Below are positions 35,901 through 50,900 of a DNA stretch of 64,000 nucleotides, piece after piece. The DNA comes from Atriophallophorus winterbourni (taxonomy: Eukaryota; Platyhelminthes; Trematoda; Plagiorchiida; Microphallidae), in the NCBI GenBank assembly GCA_013407085.1, contig JACCGJ010000555.1, forward strand, positions 20,256-84,255. Direction: 5' to 3'. Both the position numbers and the translations under genes were made by a program. Every line of letters begins with the position of its first letter. Position 1 is the first letter of the stretch. The notes under the pieces are model-generated. The model saw only the letters and a program-made list of their open reading frames with translations, did not search any database and was not told where the DNA came from.

Positions 35901-38900
35901 CAAGGAACGAAGACTAGTTTTAGTTTTTATTGCACAACATGAAACTACTCGTGATTTCGTCCTGCTTCTCGAACGTCATATACTACTCTTCTGACTCCGA
36001 ACAGAGATCAACTACTTGTTGTGTTTGACCGGAAAGAAAAAGGTTTCTTGTGAAAAAACCTATATGCATCTCAAGCGCAATGAAGAAGTGAATTCGTATT
36101 GCGCGTTAACCTTCCTTTCTAATGAACTGTACCTTAAATTCTGTTTATATTAGCACAATAAAGAGCTATACAATGTATCCGACACATTAGCTGGTGTTAA
36201 TTTCTTGTTTTTAAAACTTTATAATCACACTTAAACAGGTTAGATTCGCTCTGGAAGGAGTTGAACGCTGATTCGACAGTATTCCGTCAAATATCCGACT
36301 CGCTTTCAGCCTTCAGCGTAAACACAGTTCCGATATCGCATGGCAAAATTAATGATTTTGTCACAGTTTGACAGCAGCTTCGTAATGATGGCATTACGTG
36401 ATGAGGGGTTCGCTGACGCGACCGCAGAATTGAAGTGAGCGACTGGACCAGAGGAAAAAACGATTTTTCATTGCTCAACCTGGTTTGTTCATGTAAGCGT
36501 TTTCGCGCAAATTCCAAAATACAATAAATGTAAGATTTCAATTGAAATTTAACGGCATGCAAGTTAGATAAGTATGAATAAAATATCCGAAGCGCGCTTT
36601 CTTTACGGGATCTATGCAATTTCTATATGAGTTCCCTCGTCGATTTCGTGAGATAGGACTGTATTTTAAAACTAAAGGTAGTCCTCACTCATTTAAGCTT
36701 ATAAGCCACTGTTCGGTAACGTTAGTACGACCAACCTGTTCAATCACATGAGCCCACACTCTTGTAGACTGTGTTTGAACCCATGGTCATGAACGAAAAA
36801 GCTCATTTGCATGCATTTCCATCACACACACAACGACCGGTTTCGTGCTGTTTGCACTCATCAGGTAGGGACAGTAGGATCAGGATCCGCATGCGCTTGA
36901 AACAGTAAACAAGGAGCGCTTGTATGCCACTGTTGGATAAGGCTGGTACGACCAACCTGTTCAATCACATGAGCCCACACACATGTGGTTGTGGTTAAAC
37001 CCATGATCAAGAACAAAAATGCTCATTTTTCATGCATTTCCATCACACACACACACACACGACGACCGATTTCGTGCTGCCAGCCATATTCAACGGTTGC
37101 GTTCAAAACCAAATCTTGCTTATTATTTTTACACTGTTTCAAGGTTCATCACTTGGAATCACAAAATATACTATCTTTCGCCCAGCATGGGTTTCGTAAA
37201 GCTCGCTCATGCTTGACAAACTTGCTGACGGTATTAAACGATTGGACCCAAGCGGTTGACGCAGGAGACAGTGTGCACGCGTGCTATCTGGATATGTCGA
37301 AAGCTTTCGACAGAGTTGATCACTTCCTGTTGCTACGGAAGCTGAAACAGATTGGTATTGACGGGCAGCTACTAGTGTGGTTCGAAAGCTACCTCAATGG
37401 GCGCAAGGCAACCGTTCGAGTTAACGGGCTGCAATCACGAGCCATTAATACCTCCAGTGGTGTACCGCAAGGTTCCGTTCTCGGTCCAGTGCTTTTCTTA
37501 GTTTACATCAATGATTTACCTGAGACGCTCTCATGCAAGGTAGTTCTTTTTGCGGTTGATGTTAAACTTTGGATGCGAATAAAATCAACTGCAGACTGCG
37601 TAAAACTGCAAAGTGATTTAGATGCACTACACGAATGGTCAGTTAGAAATAAACGGCCGTTCAATTTTCAAAAGTGCAAGTTACTGCAAATCGGTAAGCC
37701 CTTTCAGTACGAATATCACTTTGGGCAGACGATTTTGAGCTGGACCGAATCGGAGAAGGATCTTGGAGTCTGGATATGTGGCAGCCTAAAGAACAGCGTG
37801 CATTGTGAGGTCATTTACAAGCGTGCTTCAAAGATTCTAGGTATGCTTCGACGGATCTTCAGAACCTTTACGCCTGTAACGTTGCCAAGAATCATGAAGA
37901 CCTACTTAATTCCCACAATGGAACACGCATCGCAAGCATGGACTCCGGGGATGAAAAAAGATATATTCTTGCTTGACAGGATATATCATCGTGCAACTAA
38001 ACTCGTGCGTGGTTTTCGAGACCTTACATACGAGGAAAGGTTGAAAAAGCTAAAGCACCCCACTCCCCTTCAACGTAGACTTCGAAGTGACGTTATAATT
38101 ACTTACAAGATATTGAATACTCCAGATCATCCACTCAAACATTTGTTCAAATACCGTGAATCAGGAATTACACGTAGCCACTCAGCAGCACTACAAATTC
38201 CCCATTCCCGAACTAATTGTCGCCGATATTTCTATTCGGTACGTGTCTGTTTCCTGTGGAATGCCCTTCCCGAAGCAATTATCACCTCTCCCTGTATCCA
38301 AACATTCACTCGAACCTTGGACAATTATTTGTTACATAACGAATTGACGATGCCTGTGTATTGACTCAGGGTAAGCATATTACTTGGCTCCAGTGACATA
38401 GTATAATTGATTTTTTTATACCTCTTATTGAACGCATATTTACTATGATATGGTAATTGTGAAGCTATGTGCTTTTTGTGACCATAAATTCTTGAATCTT
38501 GAATCTTGAAAGGTATGTGGTCCTGATCGTAATGACCCCCCCTGACGAGTGCATCTAACACGAAACCGGTCGTGGGATGTGTGTGTGTGTAATGGAAATG
38601 CACACAAATACGAATTTTTCGTTCAAGACTCCATTTTGTTTTTCGAAAAATCACGGTATTCCACTTAAGGAAACGTAGCCGACCATAATTAAAAATTTAG
38701 CATTCCATTCATTCATCCAGAAACACTTACTGGTTCAAAATGGGCGCGTAATGTTTTCGGTCTTCTTCCAGCACGGATACGATCAACGTGATCAACCGAT
38801 ACCAGTAGATCAACGAGCGTGTATCCTCCCCGGAGGATTGCGCGATATCCGATCCACTGCCGTCGATTGGGTCAACCCCACTGTCAATATTTTCAGATCC

Positions 38901-41900
38901 CTACAAACAATACGAAATATGCGTTTTTGGTAAAAACAACATTTTACTTAGTGTAATGGTCTTCCACTAGAAGTAGAAGAAGGCCTGTCATTCCTGAATG
39001 ATTGTTGAAACCTTATTAGATTCATTCAATAATCAAGGAAAGGGTCACGGCAACTGAATGACTTCCCCCCCTCACTGCAAATAATCAAGAAAGAATTGGC
39101 GGTGGATTAATTTTCCAAATGGAAAATATGAAAACGATTTTGGATGGTAGATAATTAGATTTCTCCGAGAAATCCAGTTTGAGTTATGTAAATTTATCTG
39201 GTCCACAACGTCTGGTGTATGAGTAAGAGCATTTTTGTTGACCGCGCAGTTTTCGGGAAAGATTTTACTACCTTCGGTCAGGAGTATTTTGACTGTTATA
39301 AATGAGATTTGATAAGAAATATGCTGAGTACACAGTAGAATAATCCGTGATCAAGCTTTAATCCAAAACATACAATCATGGTTTCTAACACACGATTAGA
39401 TGATTTGCGGTTCTTAACATATAGTTTGATCATGGGGCTTTCAGGGACTATATATGTATGTGTGTGGGGTGATCACCGCTTTCAACACTGAACAATCAAT
39501 TTTCACCCATTTATGGACCAAGTCAATTCAAGAGGTCTGCCATTAACCAAACAATCGTGGATCCTTTATGAGGCTCTTGAATATAGTGCATGGGATTGCC
39601 AATACAATGAATCAGATAAACCATCAATTCAAAACCTCAACAAAATGCAAATACTGACTACCATTAAACGATTGAATGATGCGATTGTGTGGTTCCTAAA
39701 TTTGAGCATTTGTGTAGCGCGAGACGTAAAACTGACGGAACAAAACAGATTAAAAAAATTTAATTAGTCTGCACCGAAAAATCATTTCTCCGTAATGGGA
39801 TTTCGCTAAATGGGGCATCATCCATTGTGTGAGATGAAACCATAGAAAAAAGTGGAACTTTGTCCTTGACTATGTAATATATATGTATATTGATTTTTTA
39901 GGAAAATTTTGTTTTGTAGGTTTTATGCCTCGCGCTACGTAAGTGCTCAAATTTAGGAACAACAAAATCACATCGTTCAATCGTTTAATTGTAGTCAGTA
40001 TTTGCATTTTGTTGGGATTTTGAATTGATGGTTTATCTGATCCATCGTATTGACAATCCCATGCACTAGGTTCAACAGATTGTTTGGTAATTGGCAAGGC
40101 TCTTGAAACGAATCCGTCGAACAAATGATCAAATTGATATTGGATGAAGCAGTAGGCGTATAAGACTACACACTTCCAGAATGGACTTTAGTAGAAATCC
40201 ATTAAAAGACTTCGATGTTAATCGTCAAATACATTAATTAATCACATTAATTTAATTAATTCATTAATACAATACAATTAATTTATTACATTATTTAATA
40301 CAATAATTCTCGAAAGCAAAATCAATTCGATAAGGGTAAACTGCAACTGTCAATTACTCCTGTCAATTACTCCTATTAACCACTGGTTCAAGGCTCACTG
40401 AGCCTGGTCTTACTGTCTCCACCTGACGACGGCAAACAGCCAGAAACCGGTATTGGTGTGTAAGGGATGGGGATGTGAGCAACACATTACTTTGGTCATC
40501 CACAAGCGCCTCAAGTGCTTGACCAAGAGTCACTTTGTGATTCTGTGTCTGAACATCGTGGTTCTTTGTAAGAACCCTATGCAACAGTGGCATTCAAGTA
40601 TAACCTTGGTGTTGACCATTTATTCGCTGTTTCAAGGCTCACTGAATCTGATCTTGCTGTCTCCACCTGATGACCGCAAACAGCCAGAAACCGGTAGTGG
40701 TGTGTAAGTGCGGGGGATGTGAGCACAACAATACATTACTTCTATTTCGATTTTAACAGAAAATGGGAATTAGAGGTGGTTGAAATTTGTCTCGAGTTCT
40801 TACTAAGAAGTCGGGAACACTGTTTGACTTTAACCAACTTTGCGCCTACAATCAACTCTAATTAACAGCACATGAAAAATTTGAATGAACGAATTATATC
40901 CGGCTTACCTGCACTCCCTCGCCATACAACTCGTTCACATTCTCACACAGACATTGGTAGGTCGAGTTGATACAGGCCGCGATACATTCGCGCAGGACGG
41001 CCGCTGCCCTCGGGGGTGCGCTGAGTTCTTGGACCTGAAATATTCCCCTCTCGTGATGAAACAATACGTGTGGCGACTGTCTAATAATGAACTCGGGTGG
41101 CTGTGAGTTATGGTATGAGTCTGTTGGAGCGATATATTGTAATACTTTGGGGACCGATCGAACAGACTTGTAAATATAAATAAATTTGAAATGCCACTAG
41201 AAAGTAATTTTCTGACAAATATGATTATGTCAGACGCTGTAGGTCAGGATGGATGGGCCCGAAAATTAATTAAGTTAAGGTAAGTTATTATTATTAAAAA
41301 TATGTTTTATAAAATGGATAGGTTAAATATTTTAGCGCTCCATGCTCACGTATGTATGCTGAGTAAATATACCTACGGATCTTAGGCTGTTTATCGATAA
41401 GGCTAATGGAAAGAATGCTTCCAAAACGTGCTACCTCTAGCTTTAGATAACCATCAACTGCACTGACAGATTGCTTTCAGTTAGGGCAGTTGTACAGTAA
41501 CGCGTGGAACAGATGTTTTTTTCAGAACATGGGATAATGAAGGAATAAATTATTATTATTGATCGGGTGCTGGTATGCGCTGAGCCTGCCAAGACAGCGA
41601 GACGAGTTCATTTGCCTACATTATGTGTGAGTGTCATCTGTTTTGCTTGAATGGAGGTGCGGTCAGTTTGTCGGTTCGCCTACTTCACTAATGGTGATGT
41701 AAATTAAGGTTTTTTTTTGTTGGAAAACCAGTCACCAGATTAAAAATGTTCATTTGTATGCATTTCCGTCACAACCACCCACCATACGACCGGTTTCGAG
41801 CTGTTTACCCCTATCAAGTAGGGACAGTAGGATACGAATGCGCTTGATACAATCGCAACTTTTATTCACACGATTACTTGACAGACTTGAGCAAGTAGCT

Positions 41901-44900
41901 TTGCATGTATAATTTCGCCAAAGGATACATGCAGTAAGACATATGCGGGAGACAGGTAGGTCATGCATAAACAGAAGTACATGCGAACTACACTTTAATC
42001 AGACAGAGTTCAGTTTAAAGGTTGGCAGATAAGAAGCAAAGCTGGAGCCGCGATCAATAGGGTGCACTTGCACAAACTAATGGGACGGAAATGAATTAAC
42101 TGTCGTTCGACGAGTATTTTATTGAATGAAGCAAATCAACTACAAAATGTTGGGAATAGAAATACCGAAACTATGAGACACGCCAAGACTGAAAGCGAAA
42201 TGAAAATTTCATACAATAGGATTATTTCAATTTAAAACGTGGAATTGACCAAATGAAATTTTGACGCAATCTGGTGAACTCAAAGCTCCCCACACATTAT
42301 CATATTCGTTTACCGTGCTGACGCTCAGAGCGGGGCCTTTGAATCGGCCGTGCTCAAAATAAATGTTTTCATGCGTTTTTATTTTTTCAGTCAACACGGA
42401 ACCTTTTGTTTTTGAAACGTTTTAACATGTCGCGAACACGTAAACGAACGACGTTTGATGCCCCGCACGCTTTAAATGCTGCGCAAAATTTTTATTTTGA
42501 AGGATGGGGAATTTGCTGCGCCGGTCAGAAAAATGCGAAAGAAAACTCATACATGGGGGTTTAAAAATCGTGCAGCATGACTTTTCACCAACTTCCATCA
42601 CAATCACAAACCCTAATGCCTGCAGACGAAACCGAAGCTGTTTTCGATTTGAATGTGACTGGCAATCTCAAATTTTCCCATCAAAGTTTGACGTCCCTCT
42701 TATTCGCATTGAAATTCTGTGGTTAAACTATTTTGATTAACTGAAAATTCGTTTTAACGAATAAAGTTTTCTTCTTCTTCTTTTGATCGAAGTGAAGTCA
42801 TGTCTCTCAAACCACTTTTTAACAAGGTTTTAGTACCGCAACTAATAAATCGAGATTTGTTCACAGAGCCATCACGTGAAAGAAACCCGTGTGGTATTTC
42901 TGATTTCAATTCTGGAGTTCCTCGCCCGTTTGATACGGTAAGTGATGATGCTGCAAACAAAATATGCTTTGTTCAGTTCGTTCCAGGGAAGCGTGCAAAC
43001 TTCCGGTGTCTCGGGTTATTCTACAGCGAAGGCGTTTCCCGTAAGTCATCGGAGCTATTATTCGGTCCTGTTCTATTCAAAATTTATGGAAATCCGCTAC
43101 TGGATTCGGTACAAATTTGGGAGGATGCTAAACTAAAGATGATAGCATATTTTCAACAACAAACTAGAAAAGGTCAAATGTAATACTCTAGAGATAAACC
43201 TTGATATCTTCGTAAGTGAAAGTTTGAAAACAGTCCTCAATGAGAGGCTGTCTATGAGCATACAACAAGTGTACTCCGCTTACTCATACGAATAGTCGGG
43301 CGTTTGCTGCGGCTCTCGTTGACGAACATAATCACGCAGTCGTTGACCATACACGGCAAACTATGGCACCATGATTAAAAAAAGACACCGCTCTACTTGA
43401 AAGGAGTTATTATAAGATAACCAGCATGTTTACCGAATTATACCACCTACACTTTTGAGCAGTGATTGTCTCGACTCGAAGAAAACACTTTCGAGCACAG
43501 GAGCATCCAATTCAACCTAATTCTAATTTAAAGAATAATCCATACAGCGTTCCACCCACTCAGACATCAGGCGCGGTGAAAATCTTACTCTTCACATTAC
43601 GCTTAAATGCGGTCTGAAAGTCTATTCAGTCAATGCATGATTTCTCGTAAACCCTTAACCATCGGAAATTGAGTCTTCATCGGGTGAACCGATTTTTGAA
43701 CAAAATTTGGGAGCATTTAAGTTGAATCACCCTGTGTTGGTATCAGCTTGCTGAAAACTGTCAGAGATTCTGATACATACACACAATTGAAATACAATTC
43801 ATCCAAACATGCATTTCCCGTCAACATTTTCATAACCTGACACATACGTGGGAGAACGTTTCTACACCTTCTTCGAACCGATCGAAATATGAACGTACAA
43901 GTTATAGGAGCTTTATAGATATATCCTTTGGTTGTATTTTTAAAGGAAATCTTGAGTAAAAACATCTGCATCATGTGGCCAATCGAGCAAATTGCATAAA
44001 ACTCGCCTTCAAACGAAAAAATGTTATGCTCGTGAGCAAATCCACGGTCGATTTCAAATCGAGCAACCTTTCTGGTTGAGAAGCCGGAAAGACGGTCTGG
44101 AAATAGAAACAGGTCAGACATACTTGTGATAATATATGTATATAGATAAATAAACGAAATAACAAAAGGATAAACCAATATTGATTTTTGTGACACCATC
44201 GCGGTCGTTGCAAATTTCGAAAGTATTAAACAAACAACGCCTTCGCTCACAAATTGATGAATTAAATTATGGACAAAACACCAAATTAGGGTACGGAATC
44301 AAATTTAAACACCGAGAAAGCGTTAAAAATTTCTAATAAGATATCAGAGTTGCACGAGGCTGTACGTTAACCAAAATATATGGCAAACCAATGTTTATGC
44401 AACACCAATGAAAAGATCAGATGAATGATGAAGCGTCTTATGAATGTTGCAGTTACAAAATAAAAGTATCGGCCACAGTCAAGGCGTGAATGGGGGGTTT
44501 GAAATATAATTGGGTAGCTACGTGGTTGTCGTGATCAGATATGGCAATGGTTAGTTAAACTTCAGGATATGTCCCGAAACCGTGTTTAATGGCGGTGTTG
44601 CACTAAGCATCTTTTTGAAGTGTTTGCTTAACCTTGTATGTTGTCAAGCGGAGTGACGAGAAAAGCTTGTTATGATGCATGACAATGAAAGCCGCAAGGA
44701 AGCTGCCGTGATGATGTTGCTCTACTCGTTCACGAAACTTGTTTGAATGCATCTTCCATTCGAGGTGTAGGCACCTCTTCCTAGTTTGTTTGTGCTTACT
44801 CTTCTATAGAAGCCGTTGCAATTTAAGTCCCACCCTTCCCTATCTATTAGGATTTTACTTCTTCATGGTTGTATGGCAGTTAAGCATTCGGTACGTCCTA

Positions 44901-47900
44901 CCGGTGTAATGCTGTCTTTGATGATGATGAGGGTATTTTATAGATTAAAGATTCAACAAACACAGAATGCAAGAATAACAATGAACTAGGACCAGAGTGG
45001 ACGTTGATTTGTGCCACTGTTCCATCAGCTGGCGGGCATACCATGGCCTGTAACCACAATCTTGACTTTAACGTAATTAGTTTACCTAAGCTTTGGGCGT
45101 CAAACGGATAATCCCGTTTTTGGAAGTAACAACCAAAAAATCCATGTTTGTTTATAACTTTGAGTACAATCCGTTAACGGTATGCTGTTAGTACATTTCA
45201 TTAAGTAGTCATTGAGTGAGCACTTGTGTGACACTACTAATCAAAACCAGATATTGTGAGATAATCACAGAATCGTTCAAGTTGGCATATAGATGAAACG
45301 TTTCACTACAGTTTTACTCTCGCTGGAGCTTGCCAACATCACGTCTCAGACTCAAACGCATCGTAGGTTAGAGGCGGTGAAAAATGTTCGGCCTCTCTTG
45401 CACTGTAAATCAACCTGGATTGAAACTCTCATATCACACCTGTTTCCTAGATGAATCGATGAGTTTAGGTGGCATAAACTATCCATTTTGTGTAAGTGAG
45501 GGGATGTGAGAACAACATTGCATTGGGCAATATTAGGCATTTTGTGCGCTTGACCCGGTTTCAGTTTCACTGATCCGATATTCGAACAACGCGGTTTACT
45601 ATAAAAAAAAACTAATTAACAGTTCCATTCAAGTATACGTTATTTTACTAGTTTAATATTGTTGCAAGACTTACTGAAACTGATCTTACTGTCACCACCT
45701 GATGACGGCAAACAGCCAGCAACCGGTAGTGGTGTGTAAGGGATGGGGATGAAAGCAACGCAATACTTTGGTCACCCACGAGCGCTTGATCAGAAATAAC
45801 TCTATTTTGTATTCTAACATCACGGTTCTTCGTGAGAACCCCATGTGACCCCATGTTACCACACTACTAATGTTACAAGGCTCACCATGCCAAATCTTAC
45901 TGTCTCTGCATTTTATAATGGAATAGAAAGGGAATCACAATATAACGACAATTCCTGACGAATATTAGGTTCTCTCGGTGCTCGTTGTACATTAAAACGA
46001 AAAGTCATTCATTAAAGCTAGATTCACTTACCCGATATTTGGAGAGCTCGATTCGAATAGCAATATGGAGATTATCCAACAATTTGATAAACTTTTCGCG
46101 CTGTTCAAAAGAAACACATAAAAATACTTTAGCAAGGTTGATAAGTATCACTTGAAAATTAATTTTCGTGTTTTACTAAGCATATAACAAATCTTTTAAA
46201 CGATGATGTTTGCAATTATGAAAAAAGTCTAAATGATGTTTCTTGCTAATTTGGTTTTACGCGAAACCACGGTCAGTTAGCGTCTCACGCATGAGCACAC
46301 CCGCGCTGCTACGTACCACCGCTTCGATTGAAGCTGCAGCTAAAAATAACACAACTACGATGTGTCGATGTAATCACACACGTGAGGGAATAAAACAACA
46401 ACATGAAGAATAATAAGAAGAATAAGAAAGATTGGACGTACTCCAAAGTTGCTGGCGCTGAAACGCTCGCTTGCAGTCTGACTGTTTGACGTCGTGGTGT
46501 GGGCATAGAACGCGTTGACGTTGGCCAAAAGCAGAGACAACACGGCCGGCACCGAGGGACAGTTGTATTTCGTGGTCAAACACGCGAAATGGCTGGGCGG
46601 CAAAGGAGAATGGCAAAGGGATATCATTACAATCGATCACTCCTGTTTCGTGATAATAAGTGTCGATTGCTTGCGTGAGTGAATCCCAGAGAGTATGAAA
46701 ACGCCCATTGGTCATATAGATATATGTTTTTACGCTCATGTGACTTCTTATTCACAACTTTTCAAAAGGCTCCGGGTTGGAGGAATCTACTAAAATCAAG
46801 AATTGAACAACGCGAAGTTCTTCATCCGATTTTACAATCAAAGCAATCGAGAGAATGGCAACTATGTTTTCTCCGGAGATTTTTGTTCAAATCACATAGG
46901 GCGTCAACGTTTGTCAGTTGCCGTTTAACCCGTGCAATCGCCTCAAGTATCAAAGTAATGAAACTGTTGATCGATTCCATTCATGATTATGTGCACGTGA
47001 AAATGGCCACGATTTGTCTTTTGAATAACCATCAGTGCCCCATATCTACTTGATTAGTGTGAAGATAGATACGTGAAACAAGCGAAGGGTGGACACGGAT
47101 AATAAAAATCTAGACTTGTGGAACTAATATGATGGATGCATTCAAACGCGAGTGCCTTTCCTGAACTGATTCATAGTTGCTTGAGCATGCATGAATGTGC
47201 AATCGTGTAGCATCTCTGTGTTGTGCAGCTAACATCGTGCTAAATTGATTGACCCCTGGTAGTGAGTTGAATGATGAAACAGACTGGAGACTCACTGCCA
47301 GTTCCTGTTCTTTTTTCTTCCTCATATCTATCTAGGCCTGGGCAACCGGATGGTATATTAGCCCACGTGCGGCCCTTTGCCTGGATCAGGCTTGTGCTTT
47401 GATACCAGCTTGAGCATAAGATCTGTATTTCGCCCTTATTGTCTAAGCCTAGTTGATAATATTATCAAGCTCTTTGATTTACCTATAAATGCTGCGCATT
47501 TGGTGGTTGGTATTACTAGCTTGAAACCTTTGCACTGTCGTTAAACGGATCAAGAATATGTTACCAGTGTTGCACACTAGAGGCAATCGTTTTACTCAAT
47601 TAACTGCACCATTGAGTGCCAAATACGATCGTGAAAAGGGGCCCTTTACAAGTTCATCGATGAACTCACGTCATTGCTTGAAATATCGGCTCAATTCCGT
47701 ATCGCATTGCAAATTCGTCCACTACCTCCTGGCCATAATCATCGAAGTAAATCTTCCAGGATTCTTTGTTATCCTGAAAATCACACAAGCGACAAATTAT
47801 CAAAATTTATTAAGTTGTGACGATCGATGCGACATAAGTGTCCAGTGAAATAGTATAAACGAATCAAACAATATAAAAAATGATTTTCCTACATTTCCTC

Positions 47901-50900
47901 AATAGCGATGAGTATTAATCGCGAGCTTTCTGACACCAAAAATGGAAAACCGGCAATAATTCGGGTGTCGGATTTTACGTGAACGGTTAGTGTGATAACA
48001 TGTGATTCAAATTTACAATTTATCCTCGGATAACAGGGGCTAAAGAACAACGTCTGTCTCTGTCGACCGATATGCAACTCGACAATGTCAACCAAACGAT
48101 CCCAGCGTGATGAGAGCTTGAAATGAACCGGTTTGCATAAAATTGACAAGCGAATCAGCGCAAAGTGATAACCGGAGCCACTGCTACTCCGTCTATCGCA
48201 AAGCATCACAGAAATTGTCACTCGTGAAGATAATTTTCGGTAGGTTCTCAAAACAGACATTTCCCCTCATTATAAATATGTACATCAGACCCACGATGGA
48301 ATATGCAGTTCTAGCATGGTCGCCATGGCTTAAACAGATGTTGCGAATTTGCAAAGAATATACCATCGAGCTACCAAACTTGTCGCCGGACTCAGCCGGA
48401 AACCATACAACGAGCTAATCAAAACCCTGAATTTATTCGATTATCCACGTCGTCATCTCCTGGGGGATTTGAATTTGGTTTACAATATTTTGAACACCGA
48501 AAATCACCCTCTACCACGCTTGTTTAATCTACGGTGCTTGCATAAGACAAGAGCTCATACATTTATTCTAAATGTTCCTCACTCGCGACTCAACTGTAGA
48601 GGACATTTTTGCCGTGTGAGTTTGTCTTACTTGGAGCAATCTACCCGATTATGTTGTAAACTCACCTAATCAGCATATGTTGAAGAGAAGTCTTGATGCC
48701 TTTTTGACCCTTAACCCGTGCTTCGAAGAAAACTATACATCTTACCACCATGCACCTACATTTGTTATCCCACCAATCGAAAACAATTTCTGCCCTTTGG
48801 ATTTTTACCTGATTCTTGAACTGCTCAGTAAGCAACCAAATCCTGTTTTTGCTTGTTATATTATCGGTAATTCCCATATTATTCTGTGGCTTTTTGTAAA
48901 ACTATATGCTTTTAAGACCAATAAAATTGAATTGAATTCAATATAAAATAACCGCATACGGATCCTGATCCTACTGTCCCTACCTGATGAGTGCAAACAG
49001 CACGAAACCGGTCGTGGGGTGCCTGCGTGTGATGAAAATGCATGCAACTGAGCTTTTTATAAGATAAGTGTGTTTTGTTCTTTCTCGTGTGCGTACTAAA
49101 CAAGTTTAACTACTTGGTTGCCCCTAGTGTTGGGGCATTTGTGTGTGACAAGACAGGTTGACCTCATGTATGAAGTAGGACGCTGGGGAATGGCATGATG
49201 CGAACGTATTGGCGTCAGTAGTAAAGAAAACGCGATTTTGCCTCTATTGACCTGACGTTATCTTTTCTAATTCTCCTCCTCCGTTACAATATGACGAAGT
49301 GCACGCCGTCAAATTTGCAGGTAGAGCATCTAGATTGTTGTACATCATTGGAGAATTCCGCCCCAAAACTTAATTGGAACAAAAGGAACTTGGTAGTGCG
49401 CTTGCGTTAGCATTCGTGTTAACTATGAGAGTCTCGATTTGTTCCATTTTCGATTGCTGACAACATCGCAGCTGACACATGTTGACCAAAAACAGATCGG
49501 CAATTGCTGTTCACACAACTGGCAATTTTTTATTATTCAATCGACAGTACAGCTCATTCGACAGTACAAATAATTTCCTGATCAAGTTGTATTGCAATTG
49601 AATAGATATCTGAACATGTTTTAACGGTAGTATGCAACTTTGAAAGAGACAAGTATGAGTTGCGTTATGGGTAGCTTCAGGGAATATTTTACAAAGATAT
49701 ATTCTGAAAAAGGACTTTGAGAAATGGCGAGTATTGACTAAATAATCTCGCTAATTTTTCAGATGATGTTCGATGAATGTGCTTGTCAATACATCGAAAT
49801 AAATTTCCCTGATGATGTCCAACACCAATTATGTGAACCCAGTCTGAACAACATCTACACCCTGAGTAACGAATCTTCGGCTTTATTGCTAAACTCTCAA
49901 TAGTTTTCAGGTCTTAATATATCACACTCCATGACAAAGATCAATTGTCTGGCCAATACTACGACCCGATACGATTCATGACACCAAGTTTTAGAAAGTA
50001 TTGCAGATCTATGTCTATTCATATTGTGCACGAGAGGGGTTACTTGTAGGCTGCAGCGCATAAGTCGCAAGACTATGCCGAAAAATGATGCATAAACAAG
50101 CACGCTTTATGATCCGAGCAATAGGAATTATCGGTATTCATACTAGCACCAGAAGTGTTACCTGTGAGCTGCAGCCCATACATTGAAAGTAATATACGAA
50201 CGAACACGCTCTTCAGATAAATGACCTTGGCTCTATTTTAAACGGTTACGATCAAAGCAAAAGCGCATAATATCGATCTGAATCGTCATTTATTTTGCTT
50301 CATATCTCGTCTACTTTTGTGTATTCTCTTCCATGTGCAACACTCAGGTGTTTGCTTGGCTGACGCTGTATCAACAAGGTCAAATAATATACATTGAATA
50401 TACAAGGTTATACTTGAATGCCACTGATGCATAGGTTTCGTACAACGAACCACGATGTTCAAACGCAGAATCACATAGTGATTCGTGGTCAAGCTCTCAA
50501 GGCGCCTATGGATGACCAAAGTGGAGTGTAATTTCGCGGGATGTGACCAACACATCACTTTGGTCATGCATTGAATATATTTTTCAGTGCTTCTTATGAC
50601 TTGCGATCATGGGATCTTTTATCTTTGGGAATAAAACAGAAGGGAATCCATTTTGAAGGTGCTCCATCTCAATTATTCGTTCGGGGGTTAATAGCATTCT
50701 AAATTCGACGGATACAATGGAAAAGGTTTTCATTCTTTTCTTTCGTCATGGTGTAGTTTAGCATTGCATATCCTTATGAGAAAATATTGACTGCGGTCGA
50801 TCTGAACAACAGCAACACGCTGGTTATTAAGGCGCATTGTTCATCTCAATTTTGCAACATTCTCGTATCTCATCTAGCTTGCATTCAGTTTAAAATGGGT

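Larger units (their letters stand above)
36700..37090 (-). repeat. Tandem pair of class A hammerhead repeats, second unit truncated
   Basis: The unit beginning CACTGTTCGGTAACGTTAGT near 36710 and the unit beginning CACTGTTGGATAAGGCTGGT near 36928 share CGACCAACCTGTTCAATCAC and ATGAGCCCACAC. The first has a full ribozyme (36829-36870); the second breaks off inside it near 37080, where CR1-like sequence starts. Confidence 0.75.
40370..40740 (+). repeat. Tandem pair of class B hammerhead repeats
   Basis: Two units in plus orientation with ribozyme motifs 244 nt apart (40417 and 40661). The first has the GGTTCTTTGTAAGAACC hairpin near 40560; the second is cut short near 40740. Confidence 0.82.

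Noticed and set aside
43717..44250. 177-codon minus-strand frame overlapping UNC13 exon 12
   Set aside because: It is in a different frame from the conserved exon and shows no homology; a shadow frame.
46309..46739. Overlapping minus-strand frames near UNC13 exon 10
   Set aside because: Only the exon at 46442-46592 in one frame is conserved; the others are shadows.
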